From Phytopythium helicoides (lineage: Eukaryota > Oomycota > Peronosporomycetes > Pythiales > Pythiaceae): a stretch of DNA of 64,000 bases. This document shows, piece by piece, positions 10,436-20,033 of the stretch (positions within the stretch are counted from its first letter, which is position 1; the number at the start of each line of letters is the position of its first letter). Position numbers and translations under genes: made by a program. The notes beneath the pieces were generated by a model, which was not told the origin of the DNA, made no database searches, and saw nothing but the letters and a program-made list of their open reading frames with translations. The stretch is from contig JANFNE010000005.1 of the NCBI GenBank assembly GCA_024867545.1, positions 1,302,001-1,366,000 of the forward strand, written 5' to 3'.

Positions 10436-13400
10436 GGTCTGCGGACATACTTGGAAGGTAAGGCTTTAGTCTGCCCACGTAAAACGTTGGGTGCAGACGC
10501 ATGCTCGTTGGGATGTCTAGTGTGTAGGCATCACCATTGCATTTCACCACCGTGAACGGTCCAATGAACCTTGGCAGAAGTTTCGAACTTCCCAGGTTGG
10601 ACACTGCATGTTCAGGCAGGTTCGCCGAACTAAGCAATACAAGATCATTGACCTTGAAAGATTGCTTGTTCTTCCTTCCACTCTTGTCTGCGTTTTGCTT
10701 TTGCAGATCCTGAGCCTGTGCGATTGCGTCTCGAACAAACCTCACAACGGCTTGTCTCCGCACGACAAAGTCATCGACTAGCTGCTTCTCGCGACCAGTT
10801 AGTTTATCTAACGGTTTCATCGATTCAAAATTGGCATTGAACTCGATGGCAGCATTCAGGTCATCATCTGACTGCGGCGTATTGTCATTCTCCGTAGTCC
10901 CTCCCCCACTTAAGGTAGAGACCTCTCCCACTAGTGACGCTGGTACTCTCGGATGGAGACCGTAGTTCACATAGAATGGGGAGTGACCCGTCGAGACATG
11001 CGTGGAATTGTTCAACGCAAACTCGCAGAGAGGGAGAAATTCACTCCACTCTCTAAATGACGTAGCGTAACTACGCAATACGTCTTCAAGGACACGATTC
11101 ACTCGTTCCGTTTGACCGTCCGTTTCAGGGTGCGCCGCTGTTGACATAGACAGCTTGGTGCCCAACAATTTGAACAATGCGCGCCAAAACTTGGATGTGA
11201 AGCGGGTGTCACGGTCTGACACGATCTCAGTTGGCAAGCCGTGCAAACGGAATACCACATCCAAAAAGACCGTGGCTGTCTTCTCGGCTGAGATCTTGTC
11301 CGAAACAGGAGCAAGATGGACCATCTTGCTGAATCGGTCCACAAACACCAGGATCCCATTCCTGCGGTGCTTGTCTCGTGGAAGTCCGAATATAAAATCC
11401 ATGCTCACGGACCTCCAGCTGTCCTGAGGGACATGCAATGAACGAAGTGGGGCCTGCGTGGAGCCTGAAGGCTTCACTCGCTGGCAGATCTCACAGGTCT
11501 TCACATACTTGCGAACCCACTTGTACATGTGTGGCCAGTAGTAATCTCGGGAAAGACTGAGAAATGTCTTCTCTCGTCCGAGATGGCCACCCGAAGGGCT
11601 GTCATGATACTCATACAAGAGTCGATGACGCACACCTTCATCGTTGGGAACAACAACTCGTTCTGTGTCCCCATCTTCAACCGCGTAGTACAACAACCTA
11701 TTGTGTACTCGAAAGCGGTGAACGCGCGATCTTGATCGTGCTGGGAGACCTTGCAGTGCCTTGTCAGAGGGATTCTTGAAATACTTGAGCAAGTCCTGAC
11801 AGGTCTCGTCAGACTTGTATCCCTCGATGATGTCTTCGCGCACTGAAGTCGAAGCTTGAACTGCGATCGCTTGAACATCTTCGCAGAGTCGACACGCTTC
11901 GTCCGGATCCTCGTTCTTGGACTTGGGATCATAGTCCGGACGTCTTGACAAGGCGTCGGCTAGGATGTTCATCTTGCCTGGCTTATAGTGCACAACAAAG
12001 TTGTACTCCGCAAAGAAGGAGAGCCACCTAGCCATCCTTTGGGACAAGTGAGGAGTCTTTACCGCTGTTCGCAGCGACGCATGATCTGTGTAGATCGCAA
12101 AGCGCTCCTCGCCAAGCAAGTATACACGGAACTTGACTAAGGCATACTTCATCGCAAGAAGTTCCTTGTCATGAACTGGGTAGTTCCGTTCTGCAGGCCG
12201 GAGTTGTCGTGATTGGTACGACACTACTCGCTCTCGGCCCTCATCATCGTGTTGCATCAATGCGCAACCGATGGCATAGTCGCTTGCATCACAGACGACG
12301 TGGAACGGCTTGTCGTGGTTCGGAAGAGCCAGCACAGGAGCTTCACGAAGACTCCTCTTGACCTCTTCGAACGCCGCTTGGTGATCTTCAGACCACTTCC
12401 ACTCAACGTCTTTCTTCAACAGTTGTGTGAGAGGCTGCACTAACGCTGCATAATTGCGTGTGTACTTGTGCAAGTAGTTGGCCAGACCCAACCACTGTCG
12501 TAGCTGTTTGATGTTCTTAGGCACGGGCCAATCATCAATAGCTTTGACCTTCTCCGGATCGACTCGAACACCGTTCTTTCCCACAAAGCAACCGAGAACA
12601 GGAATCTCAGGGGCAAAGAACACGCACTTCTTCAAGTTTGCGTAGAGCTTGTTCTCACGCATGACCTGGAATACTTGACGAAGATGACCAAGATGAACAT
12701 CAACATCAGATCTTCCGTCCACGGCCTTACTATGAACGAATATATCGTCAAAGTAACTTGGTGCAAATGTTCGCAAAGGACGAAGAACATTCGTGACCAT
12801 GCGATTGAAAGTCGCAGGTGCATTCTTCAGTCCTTGTGGCATCACTAACCATTCCCACAGCATACCACTCGGGGTACTCACTGCGGTTAGTGGGACATCG
12901 CTTTCGCGCATTCGAAGCTGATAGAATCCATCCTTCAGATCGATCGCACTGAAAACGGTGCTGCCAACCATTCCATCAAGGATCATGTCCTTGCGTGGAA
13001 CCGGAGTCTGAGCGGGAATGGTTGCGTCGTTCAGCATGTTGAAAGCATGAACGATGCGCCATCCGCCAGTCGCCTTCTTCACACAGAAAGTGGGGCTGCA
13101 GTGCGGGGACTTGCTCTCTCGCACATGACCAGCCTTTGCGCGTTGTGCAAAGAACTCGTCGATCGCATCGACTTGCTCCTTTGGCAACGGCCACTGTCTA
13201 GTGATACAGTACTTCGTGCCAGGAAGTACATCAATCTCATGACGAATGCCTCTGTCGAACGGCAGTTCGTCCGGCACCTTGTCGGGGAATATGTCCTCAA
13301 ACTCCCGGACAAGCTCATACACGGGGTTCTCCTTGAGGGCATCCCATGACTGCTCCTCGAACCTTTCCTTCCGTGTCTTCTCGTGCAACACTTCAGCATC

Positions 13401-14666
13401 CAGACTTGATGCTATGTTGACGAGGTCTTCGTCGATTGCCTCAACAATCGCACAAAGCTGCGAAATTTCGCCTTTCGCCAGGCTACGCATAAGCGCCTTC
13501 TTGCTCATCACGGGCAAGGAAACCAAATCTTCGACTGAACTTGGAGGATTTTCAATCTTCTCGTGACGGAACACATCGACGTCACCATCTTCACCGTAGA
13601 CCACGACGTTCGCATAACTGCTTGTGATGCCTCTCTGTGGGTCACCACCTTCATCGCCTTGACTCGCATCTTGATCAGGGATGCTTGACGACGGAAAACT
13701 CTCTTCGTCGGGTTTCTTCATATCTTGGGAAGGATCTTCACACTTCACGCCATGACGAGCTTTCTCGTCACCAATGGCAAAGGAGACAGTCTTTTTCTGG
13801 CGCCTGACTGCTCCACCTCCAGTAGTCGTCTCGGGCTTGTCTTGTGGGATTGAGGGGCCATCGCACTCCTGAGTCCCATTCGACGCATCTTCCACAGACG
13901 CATACGCCCAAATCACTTCACCTGCTGCAACGCAGCCCAGGTCTTCGTTGACACTCTTGTCGACGGAAATCTTCATCTTCATCCAGTCAATGCGAGGTTG
14001 GTAACGCTTCAACCATGGCATGCCCAGGATGATGTCAAACTTGTCATCGAGATCGAGGAGAATGAAATCGTCCTCGCCTCGGAAATCTTCAAACTCGATT
14101 GCCAAGCGTACGGTTCGCTTCGGCATCTTCACAGTCGACCCATTGGCCAACCGAACAACCATCTCTTTTGTCGCATCGTGAGGAGTCTTGTCACTCCCGA
14201 TCACGACTTTCGCTCGAACAAAATTATTCGACGCTCCAGTGTCAACCAAAGCACGTAGAGGCGTTTCAATACCATCTACATGAACTTTGAGCATGATCAG
14301 AGCAGTGCTCTGACTGACACTTCCATCACTCCTCGTGGAAACTGCACGTGCCTCATGCACATCGGGGCCAGAGTCCTGTGTCTCCACAACATTCACAGTC
14401 CTCTTGTCGGGCCCAGTAGGGAGCCCCGCCCCTACTGGTCGTTCCCGTTTTTTTTGACCCTTGGGAACGGTCGAACCGGCGGCCGAAATTTCGGTTGCTG
14501 TTCTGGTTCGAACGCGATCCTTGTGTCTCTTGCCGATTCGGCAAGGACACCTTGCAGTTTCGAACAATATGACCCGGCTTCCCGCAACGGAAACATTTCC
14601 CATCGTTGCGAGGACGCTTGTTGTCGGTATGTTGGACATACGACAGATCCATCGGCTCTGGTCCAT
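9717..14666 (-). CDS. Pol polyprotein (PR-RT-RH-IN-chromodomain), Ty3/gypsy
   Basis: The 1649-codon frame is open throughout. The first ATG in the frame (14666) overlaps gag, so true translation probably enters by frameshift near 14450. In order there is an aspartic protease (LVDTGASNNF), a reverse transcriptase with the catalytic motif YFDDIFVHS, RNase H (VVCDASDYAIGCAL, TDHASLRT), an integrase zinc domain (H-H-C-C: HDSPSGGH ... CEICQRVK), and an integrase core with SMDFIFGLP, SDRDTRF and HPETDGQTERVN carrying the DDE residues. A Pro/Arg-rich linker leads to a C-terminal chromodomain (RFYRVRWRGYPPSSDTWEP). Chromodomains direct integration to chromatin in chromoviruses. Phe at the second position of the YxDD box is less usual than Leu, Ile or Val. 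The element looks competent at protein level. Confidence 0.95.
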   Translation of the reverse strand: MDQSRWICRMSNIPTTSVLATMGNVSVAGSRVILFETARCPCRIGKRHKDRVRTRTATEISAAGSTVPKGQKKRERPVGAGLPTGPDKRTVNVVETQDSGPDVHEARAVSTRSDGSVSQSTALIMLKVHVDGIETPLRALVDTGASNNFVRAKVVIGSDKTPHDATKEMVVRLANGSTVKMPKRTVRLAIEFEDFRGEDDFILLDLDDKFDIILGMPWLKRYQPRIDWMKMKISVDKSVNEDLGCVAAGEVIWAYASVEDASNGTQECDGPSIPQDKPETTTGGGAVRRQKKTVSFAIGDEKARHGVKCEDPSQDMKKPDEESFPSSSIPDQDASQGDEGGDPQRGITSSYANVVVYGEDGDVDVFRHEKIENPPSSVEDLVSLPVMSKKALMRSLAKGEISQLCAIVEAIDEDLVNIASSLDAEVLHEKTRKERFEEQSWDALKENPVYELVREFEDIFPDKVPDELPFDRGIRHEIDVLPGTKYCITRQWPLPKEQVDAIDEFFAQRAKAGHVRESKSPHCSPTFCVKKATGGWRIVHAFNMLNDATIPAQTPVPRKDMILDGMVGSTVFSAIDLKDGFYQLRMRESDVPLTAVSTPSGMLWEWLVMPQGLKNAPATFNRMVTNVLRPLRTFAPSYFDDIFVHSKAVDGRSDVDVHLGHLRQVFQVMRENKLYANLKKCVFFAPEIPVLGCFVGKNGVRVDPEKVKAIDDWPVPKNIKQLRQWLGLANYLHKYTRNYAALVQPLTQLLKKDVEWKWSEDHQAAFEEVKRSLREAPVLALPNHDKPFHVVCDASDYAIGCALMQHDDEGRERVVSYQSRQLRPAERNYPVHDKELLAMKYALVKFRVYLLGEERFAIYTDHASLRTAVKTPHLSQRMARWLSFFAEYNFVVHYKPGKMNILADALSRRPDYDPKSKNEDPDEACRLCEDVQAIAVQASTSVREDIIEGYKSDETCQDLLKYFKNPSDKALQGLPARSRSRVHRFRVHNRLLYYAVEDGDTERVVVPNDEGVRHRLLYEYHDSPSGGHLGREKTFLSLSRDYYWPHMYKWVRKYVKTCEICQRVKPSGSTQAPLRSLHVPQDSWRSVSMDFIFGLPRDKHRRNGILVFVDRFSKMVHLAPVSDKISAEKTATVFLDVVFRLHGLPTEIVSDRDTRFTSKFWRALFKLLGTKLSMSTAAHPETDGQTERVNRVLEDVLRSYATSFREWSEFLPLCEFALNNSTHVSTGHSPFYVNYGLHPRVPASLVGEVSTLSGGGTTENDNTPQSDDDLNAAIEFNANFESMKPLDKLTGREKQLVDDFVVRRQAVVRFVRDAIAQAQDLQKQNADKSGRKNKQSFKVNDLVLLSSANLPEHAVSNLGSSKLLPRFIGPFTVVKCNGDAYTLDIPTSMRLHPTFYVGRLKPYLPSMSADPNEPCASDPYDHEVAPFGGEESSTHRHGASSRHRGAEAHRRTPPSLLPTQEGEIGTPYEVPRVQSLPPPQREADAHGMPLEPSESSGVAQVRPELARTVAQNGTPMPNAGLDHRTASQVLTPAPSAGPRGCRTGQREPRRELPVPRSAHDEHSSTSRAARSFSRSAPPPLIDHQGEHRWIVESIVGHEDRQTRGKKRLTRQRFYRVRWRGYPPSSDTWEPRQTLESDIPDVVRSYEASL

Positions 14667-15552
14667 TGTTAGCCGACGATGTCACGCGGACTTGACGTGG
14701 AACTGGTCCACCGAACTTGGCTTGCTTGACGCTGAATTCTTCTTGCATCGCTCTCTCGATGGCTTGATCCAGCGTCGTCGGGTATTCGCGGAACAGTTGG
14801 TTCCGGATCGGTCCATCGTCCAGACCGGCCATGAATGTGACAACTTGTGTTGCCATATCGATCGGCTGATCCACAATGCACGACACGAGATATCGTGCGC
14901 GTTGTGCATACGAGTGAAGGTCTTGGCGTCCTTGTCGAAGCTTGAGAAACTCGGCACGAGCACGGAACTCGCTCTGCGGAGGCTCGAACGCGCGCTTCAA
15001 CTCTTGCTTGAAGTCGTCGAGGTTGTAGAAGCATGTTGGCTCTGCCAAACGCTTCCCATACGCCCAACTCTTCGCTCGACCCGCAAGGTTGGACATTGCA
15101 AACAACACTTGCTGCGTCGGGTCCCGGAGCTGTCTTGCAGTTACCGCTGCATCCAACTCAACGAACCATCTCGCCAGAGGTTCGTTCTCTCCGCCACGAT
15201 ACGGGGAGATGTCGAGCTTCAGAGGCATTACTCTCATCGTCGAGACAGGAGTTGCGGGCTGTCGACGAGAGTCCATGACCTCATGGTGCATGAAGCTCAC
15301 TGCCGCGCTTCGCTGCTCATCCGGAGAGGCTGATCTCAACAGTGTGATCACAGCTGCCTCACCGATGACTGCGCTCATCCGCTCGAGGGCTGCCCACTCA
15401 TGACCGGACAAATGAGGAAACTGCTCATTCGTCAGCGTCACTTGGTCTTCGTGCAGCACACTCGTCGGAGTTTCCATCCCTTCTGCTGTCTGCGCAATAG
15501 ACAGGGAGAGTCTTGAAAGGAAGTGCACAAAGGGCGAAAGCCTCTTTGTCAA
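14353..15552 (-). CDS. Gag polyprotein of the gypsy element
   Basis: The 399-codon ORF starts 95 bp inside the right LTR. The central region has the character of a retrotransposon gag capsid domain (about residues 120-260, ELKRAFEPPQSEFRARAEF). It is followed by one CCHC zinc knuckle, CFRCGKPGHIVRNC, near residue 320, which binds element RNA. A second in-frame ATG 25 codons downstream (METPTS...) is an alternative start. Its 3' end overlaps pol by about 310 nt in a different frame. The tail after the A8 run (about residue 367 onward) looks like out-of-frame sequence, as expected if normal synthesis shifts into pol there. Confidence 0.93.
   Translation of the reverse strand: MTKRLSPFVHFLSRLSLSIAQTAEGMETPTSVLHEDQVTLTNEQFPHLSGHEWAALERMSAVIGEAAVITLLRSASPDEQRSAAVSFMHHEVMDSRRQPATPVSTMRVMPLKLDISPYRGGENEPLARWFVELDAAVTARQLRDPTQQVLFAMSNLAGRAKSWAYGKRLAEPTCFYNLDDFKQELKRAFEPPQSEFRARAEFLKLRQGRQDLHSYAQRARYLVSCIVDQPIDMATQVVTFMAGLDDGPIRNQLFREYPTTLDQAIERAMQEEFSVKQAKFGGPVPRQVRVTSSANNGPEPMDLSYVQHTDNKRPRNDGKCFRCGKPGHIVRNCKVSLPNRQETQGSRSNQNSNRNFGRRFDRSQGSKKTGTTSRGGAPYWARQEDCECCGDTGLWPRCA
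14448..14455 (-). other. A8 run at the gag-pol junction, probable +1 shift site
   Basis: On the minus strand the eight A residues sit where gag reads TCA AAA AAA ACG and pol reads CAA AAA AAA CGG. Moving from gag to pol needs +1 (or -2). Ty3 of yeast is known to use +1 programmed frameshifting. A 7-A run would instead fuse gag and pol in one frame, so a one-base homopolymer error or mutation is an equally good explanation. Confidence 0.6.
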
Positions 15553-15630
15553 TCCTCTTCTAGAGCAGGGTTCACGAAGTGCTCAGCGCAACTTCGGCAA
15601 TCCCTTCTAGGAAGGTCGCAGGAAGGACCT

Positions 15631-15645
15631 CTCGAAGTGCTACCA
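15631..15645 (-). other. Primer-binding site of the gypsy element
   Basis: Two bases (CC) after the end of the 5' LTR, the minus strand reads TGGTAGCACTTCGAG. TGG pairs with a tRNA 3' CCA, and TGGTAGC matches the start of PBSs that pair with initiator-Met tRNA in yeast elements. The exact oomycete tRNA cannot be checked here. Confidence 0.75.
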
Positions 15646-15647
15646 GG

Positions 15648-16259
15648 TGTAATGGGGCGCTGTCCACGACAGTCCCCAAAACACGGCACACACGCTTGCG
15701 CTTGAGGAAGACTTGGCCTCTCCCGACTTGGAGGGAAGAGGAAGGAGACTTGAGATGAAGGCGGCAAATTTGCAACTGAATTGAAAAGCTTATGGTTCCT
15801 GAATCCTACGAGCATAAAACCACTAGGGTCCTATGGGGTTAAATGCAATCAACCTACAAATGCAATATAAAACCTTGGGTTGAATCAGGTTGAACTTGAA
15901 GCTTGGACCAGGAGAATGTTCTCCAACTTGAACTTGAACTTGAGCTTCGGGTTCTTCAACAAAGAACCTCTCTCTCGCCACGTGGCACGTTGTGATTGGT
16001 TGAAACCACGAACATGTACCCACAATGACACGTCGGCTTCGTCACTAGAGAGAAATCCAGCAGGAACCATCTTCATGCACAGAGACACGTGTGCAGAGAG
16101 CACTCGAGAATGCTTCGAGAACATTCCGTGCGGTCGCAATCATTGATTGCTCCCGTGAGTGTGTCTCACACCAGTCTGCTGCCACAGACACCAGTCTGCT
16201 GTCACAGACACCAATCTGTGACCAGATTGTGTCATGTAATGGACATGGGGCCCATTACA
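15648..16259 (-). repeat. Gypsy LTR, right copy (5' LTR of the element)
   Basis: This 612 bp copy is identical to the left LTR except C at 15850. It has the same TGTAATGGG...CCCATTACA ends. It is the promoter LTR for gag-pol, which reads leftward from it, and is followed on the outside by the TTCTG target duplication. Confidence 0.97.
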
Positions 16260-17635
16260 TTCTGACATCGAGAGTAAGCTTTCGAATGAGTTCATAGACG
16301 ACCAATGGGGCGGCCCAGGTGATTGAGTCTGCGGCTGTTTACCTTCACGCAAAGGTGCCGCGAAAATCCAACGGCAAGGTCAACTGGGCTCCACATCTCA
16401 TGTTCAAGCTCTTCATCGAGTTCCTGCTGTAAACTGAGGAGTGTTGCACTGCCAACAAAGATCAGCACGGCTACAAGATAAATCATCAGTTTTGCTATCT
16501 CCCCACCAAAAACGGCTATGGCTGCTCGTACTGCAAGCTCGAATCAACGGGTTAGCGCTCTTTTCCCCGCCGCAGCTTGCTCTTCAATATGATAATGATT
16601 GTTGAGTGCGAAGGCATGAAATTGACTCTCGAAGATAACCTAAAGGGGGATGCTCCATGGATCGCGATGAGTGACGTGTGGAGGTGCAAGTTCTTCCACG
16701 TGGACAAGATCAAAGGCTCGTTTCATCGTGAGATTAGTACCGATGGGTATGGTGTGAGTGTCTCCATGGATTGACCATGCAGCAGCAGGAGGAAGCAAAG
16801 AAGGACAATCAAGCCTAGGAATACGAAGAAAGAAGGGTTATGCAAGGAGGAGTAGAGGTCTGACTCGCAGGGGTTTCCCTGCCTGACGATGCCAAAGGCG
16901 AGGTTGGTCGACTTCTCTACCATGTGGGGGATTGACCCCGGTCGGACTGACTTCATCATGGTGGTGAACCAAGAGGAGACTGCGCTTCGCTTCCGGACCT
17001 CCGACTTTCGCAGAGTGAGTGGATACATACGCTTGAACAGCAAGTCTATGCACCACATAGCCAAACAACCGGTCGTTCAGCTGCTGGTTCGTGCGACTGA
17101 GTCGAAAAAAGACCGCTTCATCGGACCTGCTTAAGAATCACGTGGCGTATTACGTTGATCACGGCGGATCCATTCTTCAGAAACTGAAGTTTCGATGATA
17201 CAAGCTACGCACTGCACAGTTTGACCACACCTGCCTTGAGCACGTGGGTATTCCAGGCAGAAAAACAATCGTCGGGTTTGGAGACTCAGGTACTGGTGGA
17301 TACGGTATCATCAAAGGCTGTGTTGCGGATCCAGTTAAGTTTTTTTTTTTTTGCTCACAAGCTTGCTCGACAGGTGGTCGTGATTGACGATTATCTGAAT
17401 AGTAATATGCACCTCGACTGTGAGAATCAGCGTGTCATGCGAGTGTTTAGCGAAGTTCTCGACGGAACGCGCCAGTGCTCAAGTGCTTCACTGTCTGACT
17501 AGGCATGGAGATTGTGGTAATTCGGTCGACCGCGATGTGAATAGTGCAAAGAACATTCGAGGCATATTGCAAAGCATTCTCGAGGGGAACAAGGGACCGT
17601 CAAATGCTCCAGCGTCCAGCGCAGCACGAGCGTGA
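16260..17635 (+). pseudogene. Fanzor-type (TnpB-like) RNA-guided nuclease, 3' part
   Basis: This is a broken gene continuing from 8519-8721 across the retrotransposon. Landmarks in order: GKVNWAPHLMF (about 16370), a CxxC pair in YGCSYCK, FHREISTDGYGVSV (about 16720), the RuvC-I strand GIDPGRTDFIMVVN with its aspartate at 16934, the RuvC-II-type stretch IVGFGDSGTGGYGIIKG (about 17265-17315), then after a T12 run the RuvC-III motif NSVDRDVNSAKNI (about 17520-17560). TnpB and Fanzor nucleases share this three-part RuvC core with a zinc ribbon before RDxNxAxNI; the ribbon cysteines here are partly lost. At least five frameshifts or stops separate the blocks, so it is dead. No terminal repeats or guide-RNA structure could be confirmed in the 3' flank. 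Confidence 0.72.
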
Positions 17636-18367
17636 TAGCGAACTAGACCAATCCTGAATACGCCAATCCTCAGCCAATCCATCGTCGGGGTGTGTTCCGA
17701 CAACAAATGGCTCTCAGTTCCTCTCACGACGAGAAAAAGAGGAATCCAGTAATGCTAGGAGCTACACGCTGGGAGGAGTATCGATGCTGGATGTAGGAAG
17801 CTCCTTCAGAGAACGTAGTGCTCCATCAACTCAGCTGTAACAGTGACGGAGTCACACAGCACAATGCTTCGAGGAAGCGTTACAGTTCGTAGGTACCTGA
17901 CGGTATGTGTGGTTGACGGTAAAACAGAGACTGCGCAAGGCATGACTTCTGGGTTGCCCACAACACCTGAAAGTCTACACCAAACCAATTATTGACTACG
18001 TACCAGAAGTCAATATACAGAGCGCCTTTCTGTCCGTTGATTGGCTGGTCGAAGACCATGACGCACCAATCAGACACGCCGAAACCGTAACCTCGTACAC
18101 CGTGAAACACGGTGTATGTGCTATCTGGTAGTCACCACAATATAATCAAAACACGCTGTGTCTATGATTGGCTGAGCCCGCCTAATTGTAGCCAATCACG
18201 CGGCCAGAATCGAAGTTTGTACCGAATAGGAAGCACGCGGACGTGAACTGGATGGCGAAGCTGGATGAGGGATCGGATCATTCGCGACCCAGCAGCTACG
18301 CCTTGCTTCGCCACAACAATTGAAGCTGATATTTTGTGGATCTTTAGCGGATCAACTACCGCTCCAT
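17636..18367. other. Intergenic, no gene seen
   Basis: No convincing ORF is present. It contains several CCAAT-type boxes (ccaatca near 18066, attggctg near 18172, ccaatcacg near 18194) and a perfect 9 bp hairpin at 18096-18116. The left part may be 3' flank of the Fanzor element and the right part 3' flank of the C2 gene. Confidence 0.6.
18096..18116. repeat. Perfect 9 bp inverted repeat with 3 nt loop
   Basis: TACACCGTG, then AAA, then CACGGTGTA. It could form a hairpin or serve as a dyad protein site. There is no T tract and no associated ORF, so no function is assigned. Confidence 0.5.
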
Positions 18368-19680
18368 TCAGTCATCATCATCAAAGACATCGTCAATAAC
18401 TTCGCCGAGCACCAGGCCTCCGAGGACGCCTGCTCCAACGCCGAGAGCCACCTGCGTACCAGTGCTCATGCCACCCCCGCCGCCGCCGCGACGGTCGTAC
18501 TCTCTGTCGCTGTCGGAGTCCGAATCCGAGGAGTGATGGTGGTGGTGTCCGTATGGGGTCTCGACGACGTACGCGACTGGCTGGGGAGGTGGCTGTTGGT
18601 ACGAATACCCTTGCTGCGGCGGATAGCCTTGCTGCGGCGGGTAGCCTTGCTGCGGCGGATAGCTTTGCTGCGGCGGGTAGCCTTGCTGGGGTGGGTAGCC
18701 TTGCTGGGGCGGGTATCCCGGCTGCTGGGGCGGGTATCCCGGCTGCTGGGACGGGTAGCCTTGCTGTGGCGGGTATCCTTGCTGGGGCGGGTAGCCTTGC
18801 TGGGGCGGGTAGTTGTGCTGTTGCTGCGGCGGGTACCCCGGCTGCTGCGGCGGATAGCCTTGCTGCGGAGGATAGCCTTGGGGCGGTTGCTGGTTGTACG
18901 ACTGCTGGCGGGAGTAAGAATCTAAATGGTAGATGCAAAAGTGCATGATTTGTGAGTCGGTGAAGCCGTCACAAACGTTCGAGTGAAACGGTTACCTTGA
19001 CGCTCGGTTGACCCGTAAGAATACACGCGGGACGACGCAGCTTCAGCCTCAGCTGCAGCCACAGCCGCCGAGCCCGCGCCATAGGAAGAAGACGTGACAG
19101 TGGCCGTGGTCACCGTTACCGTCTCAGTGCGCTCCTCCGGCGCATAGGCCGCAGTGTACCCTTCGGGTTTTTCCAACTGGACGCGCAAGCTTGATCTCTC
19201 CCGCATCCTCGGGGCCGTTGTTGAGCTTGAACCACTGCTCCACGATTTCCCCGTGGAGGAACATGCTGACCGGCAGCTTGCACTCCCCGATGAGTTCGCT
19301 GCAGGACCATAAATCAACCGTGATGAGTACTCCCAGTGGCGAGCGAGCATGCTCCGACAGCGGCTCGAACCTGCTCGCAAAGTTCTTGTTCCTGACTTCA
19401 ACTTTGAGCTGGTCAAGCTGGGCGTCGACGACTGGGAACATGAACTTTTCATTCCAAACCGGAGTCTTGTCTACCCGCCATCCAATTGCATAGACAGATG
19501 AGAACACAACGGCGATCACCCTCGAGCCACCGCCGGCTGATTGCACCCACCGCCATTGTCGTGCACGCGTGTGCTCTGCGAGCGGTCGGCCAGGGTGAGC
19601 TTGCAGTACGGATCCTGCTTGCCGAAGAGCTGCGTCTCGAGCAGCTCTCGAGCCGAGACGGCTCGCACGTGAAGCTCCAT
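18368..19680 (-). CDS. C2-domain protein with GYPPQQ repeats and glycine zipper, frameshifted
   Basis: Four exons: 19551-19680, 19371-19470, 18996-19298 and 18368-18921, with introns of 80, 72 and 74 bp. The first 130 residues form one C2 domain ([15 protein letters not shown]..., [24 protein letters not shown]), a fold that binds phospholipid, often through Ca2+. A tract of about 25 GYPPQQ-type repeats and a His run follow. The tail is a glycine zipper ([17 protein letters not shown]) ending in acidic DDVFDDDD. The layout recalls plant SRC2-type membrane proteins. Relative to the paralogue at 21513 there is one extra base at about 19187-19192, after GEIK, that moves the frame; without it the frame runs through (RVQLEKPEG...). 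It is either an assembly indel or a recent pseudogene. Confidence 0.75.
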
Positions 19681-20033
19681 CTCTTGGGTCGGCTAGAAGG
19701 CGTCGGGGTCTTGCGAGGACGAGGAAAATCGGAGACTGAGGTGGAGGGACCTGGCCGCGTCGAGCCCCTGGTCCCTCCACGTCAGCCCCCTCCGGAGAAG
19801 CCGATCAAAAGCTTCGCGGCGTGCAGTCGTAGCAAGCTGTCGCATATCCTCCCACGCACATGCAACCCTCCGGTGCAGCAGAGCGCGCTGCCGTCGCGCC
19901 ATGCGCAACGAACAGCAACAGCGGACGATCAAAAGGATCCGCCATCGCCGATTACGAGGCGCACGCACCGTGTTGTTGGTGAGGTGAGCACCCTGTTTCA
20001 TCACGCGTCGCCCGCAGCTCCCCCTCAAAGCCG
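19681..20033. promoter_or_regulatory. Shared divergent promoter region, C2 gene and PGL gene
   Basis: A 353 bp gap separates two genes that start in opposite directions. The only likely function is two promoters back to back. I see no TATA box and no clear match to the oomycete initiator element, so no site is marked. Confidence 0.5.

Larger units (their letters stand above)
8722..16259 (-). mobile_element. Complete Ty3/gypsy retrotransposon with chromodomain and antisense ORF
   Basis: The element is 7538 bp with two 612 bp LTRs, a PBS and PPT in the expected places, and a 5 bp target duplication TTCTG (8717-8721 and 16260-16264). Gag and pol read leftward on the minus strand in the order gag, protease, reverse transcriptase, RNase H, zinc-binding integrase and C-terminal chromodomain, which is the chromovirus-like layout of Ty3/gypsy. 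All domains are open except for a +1 step between gag and pol. The LTRs differ at a single base (8924 A against 15850 C), so insertion was recent. It disrupts an older Fanzor-like gene. A separate 344-codon ORF on the plus strand (9401-10435) is an unusual addition. Confidence 0.96.
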
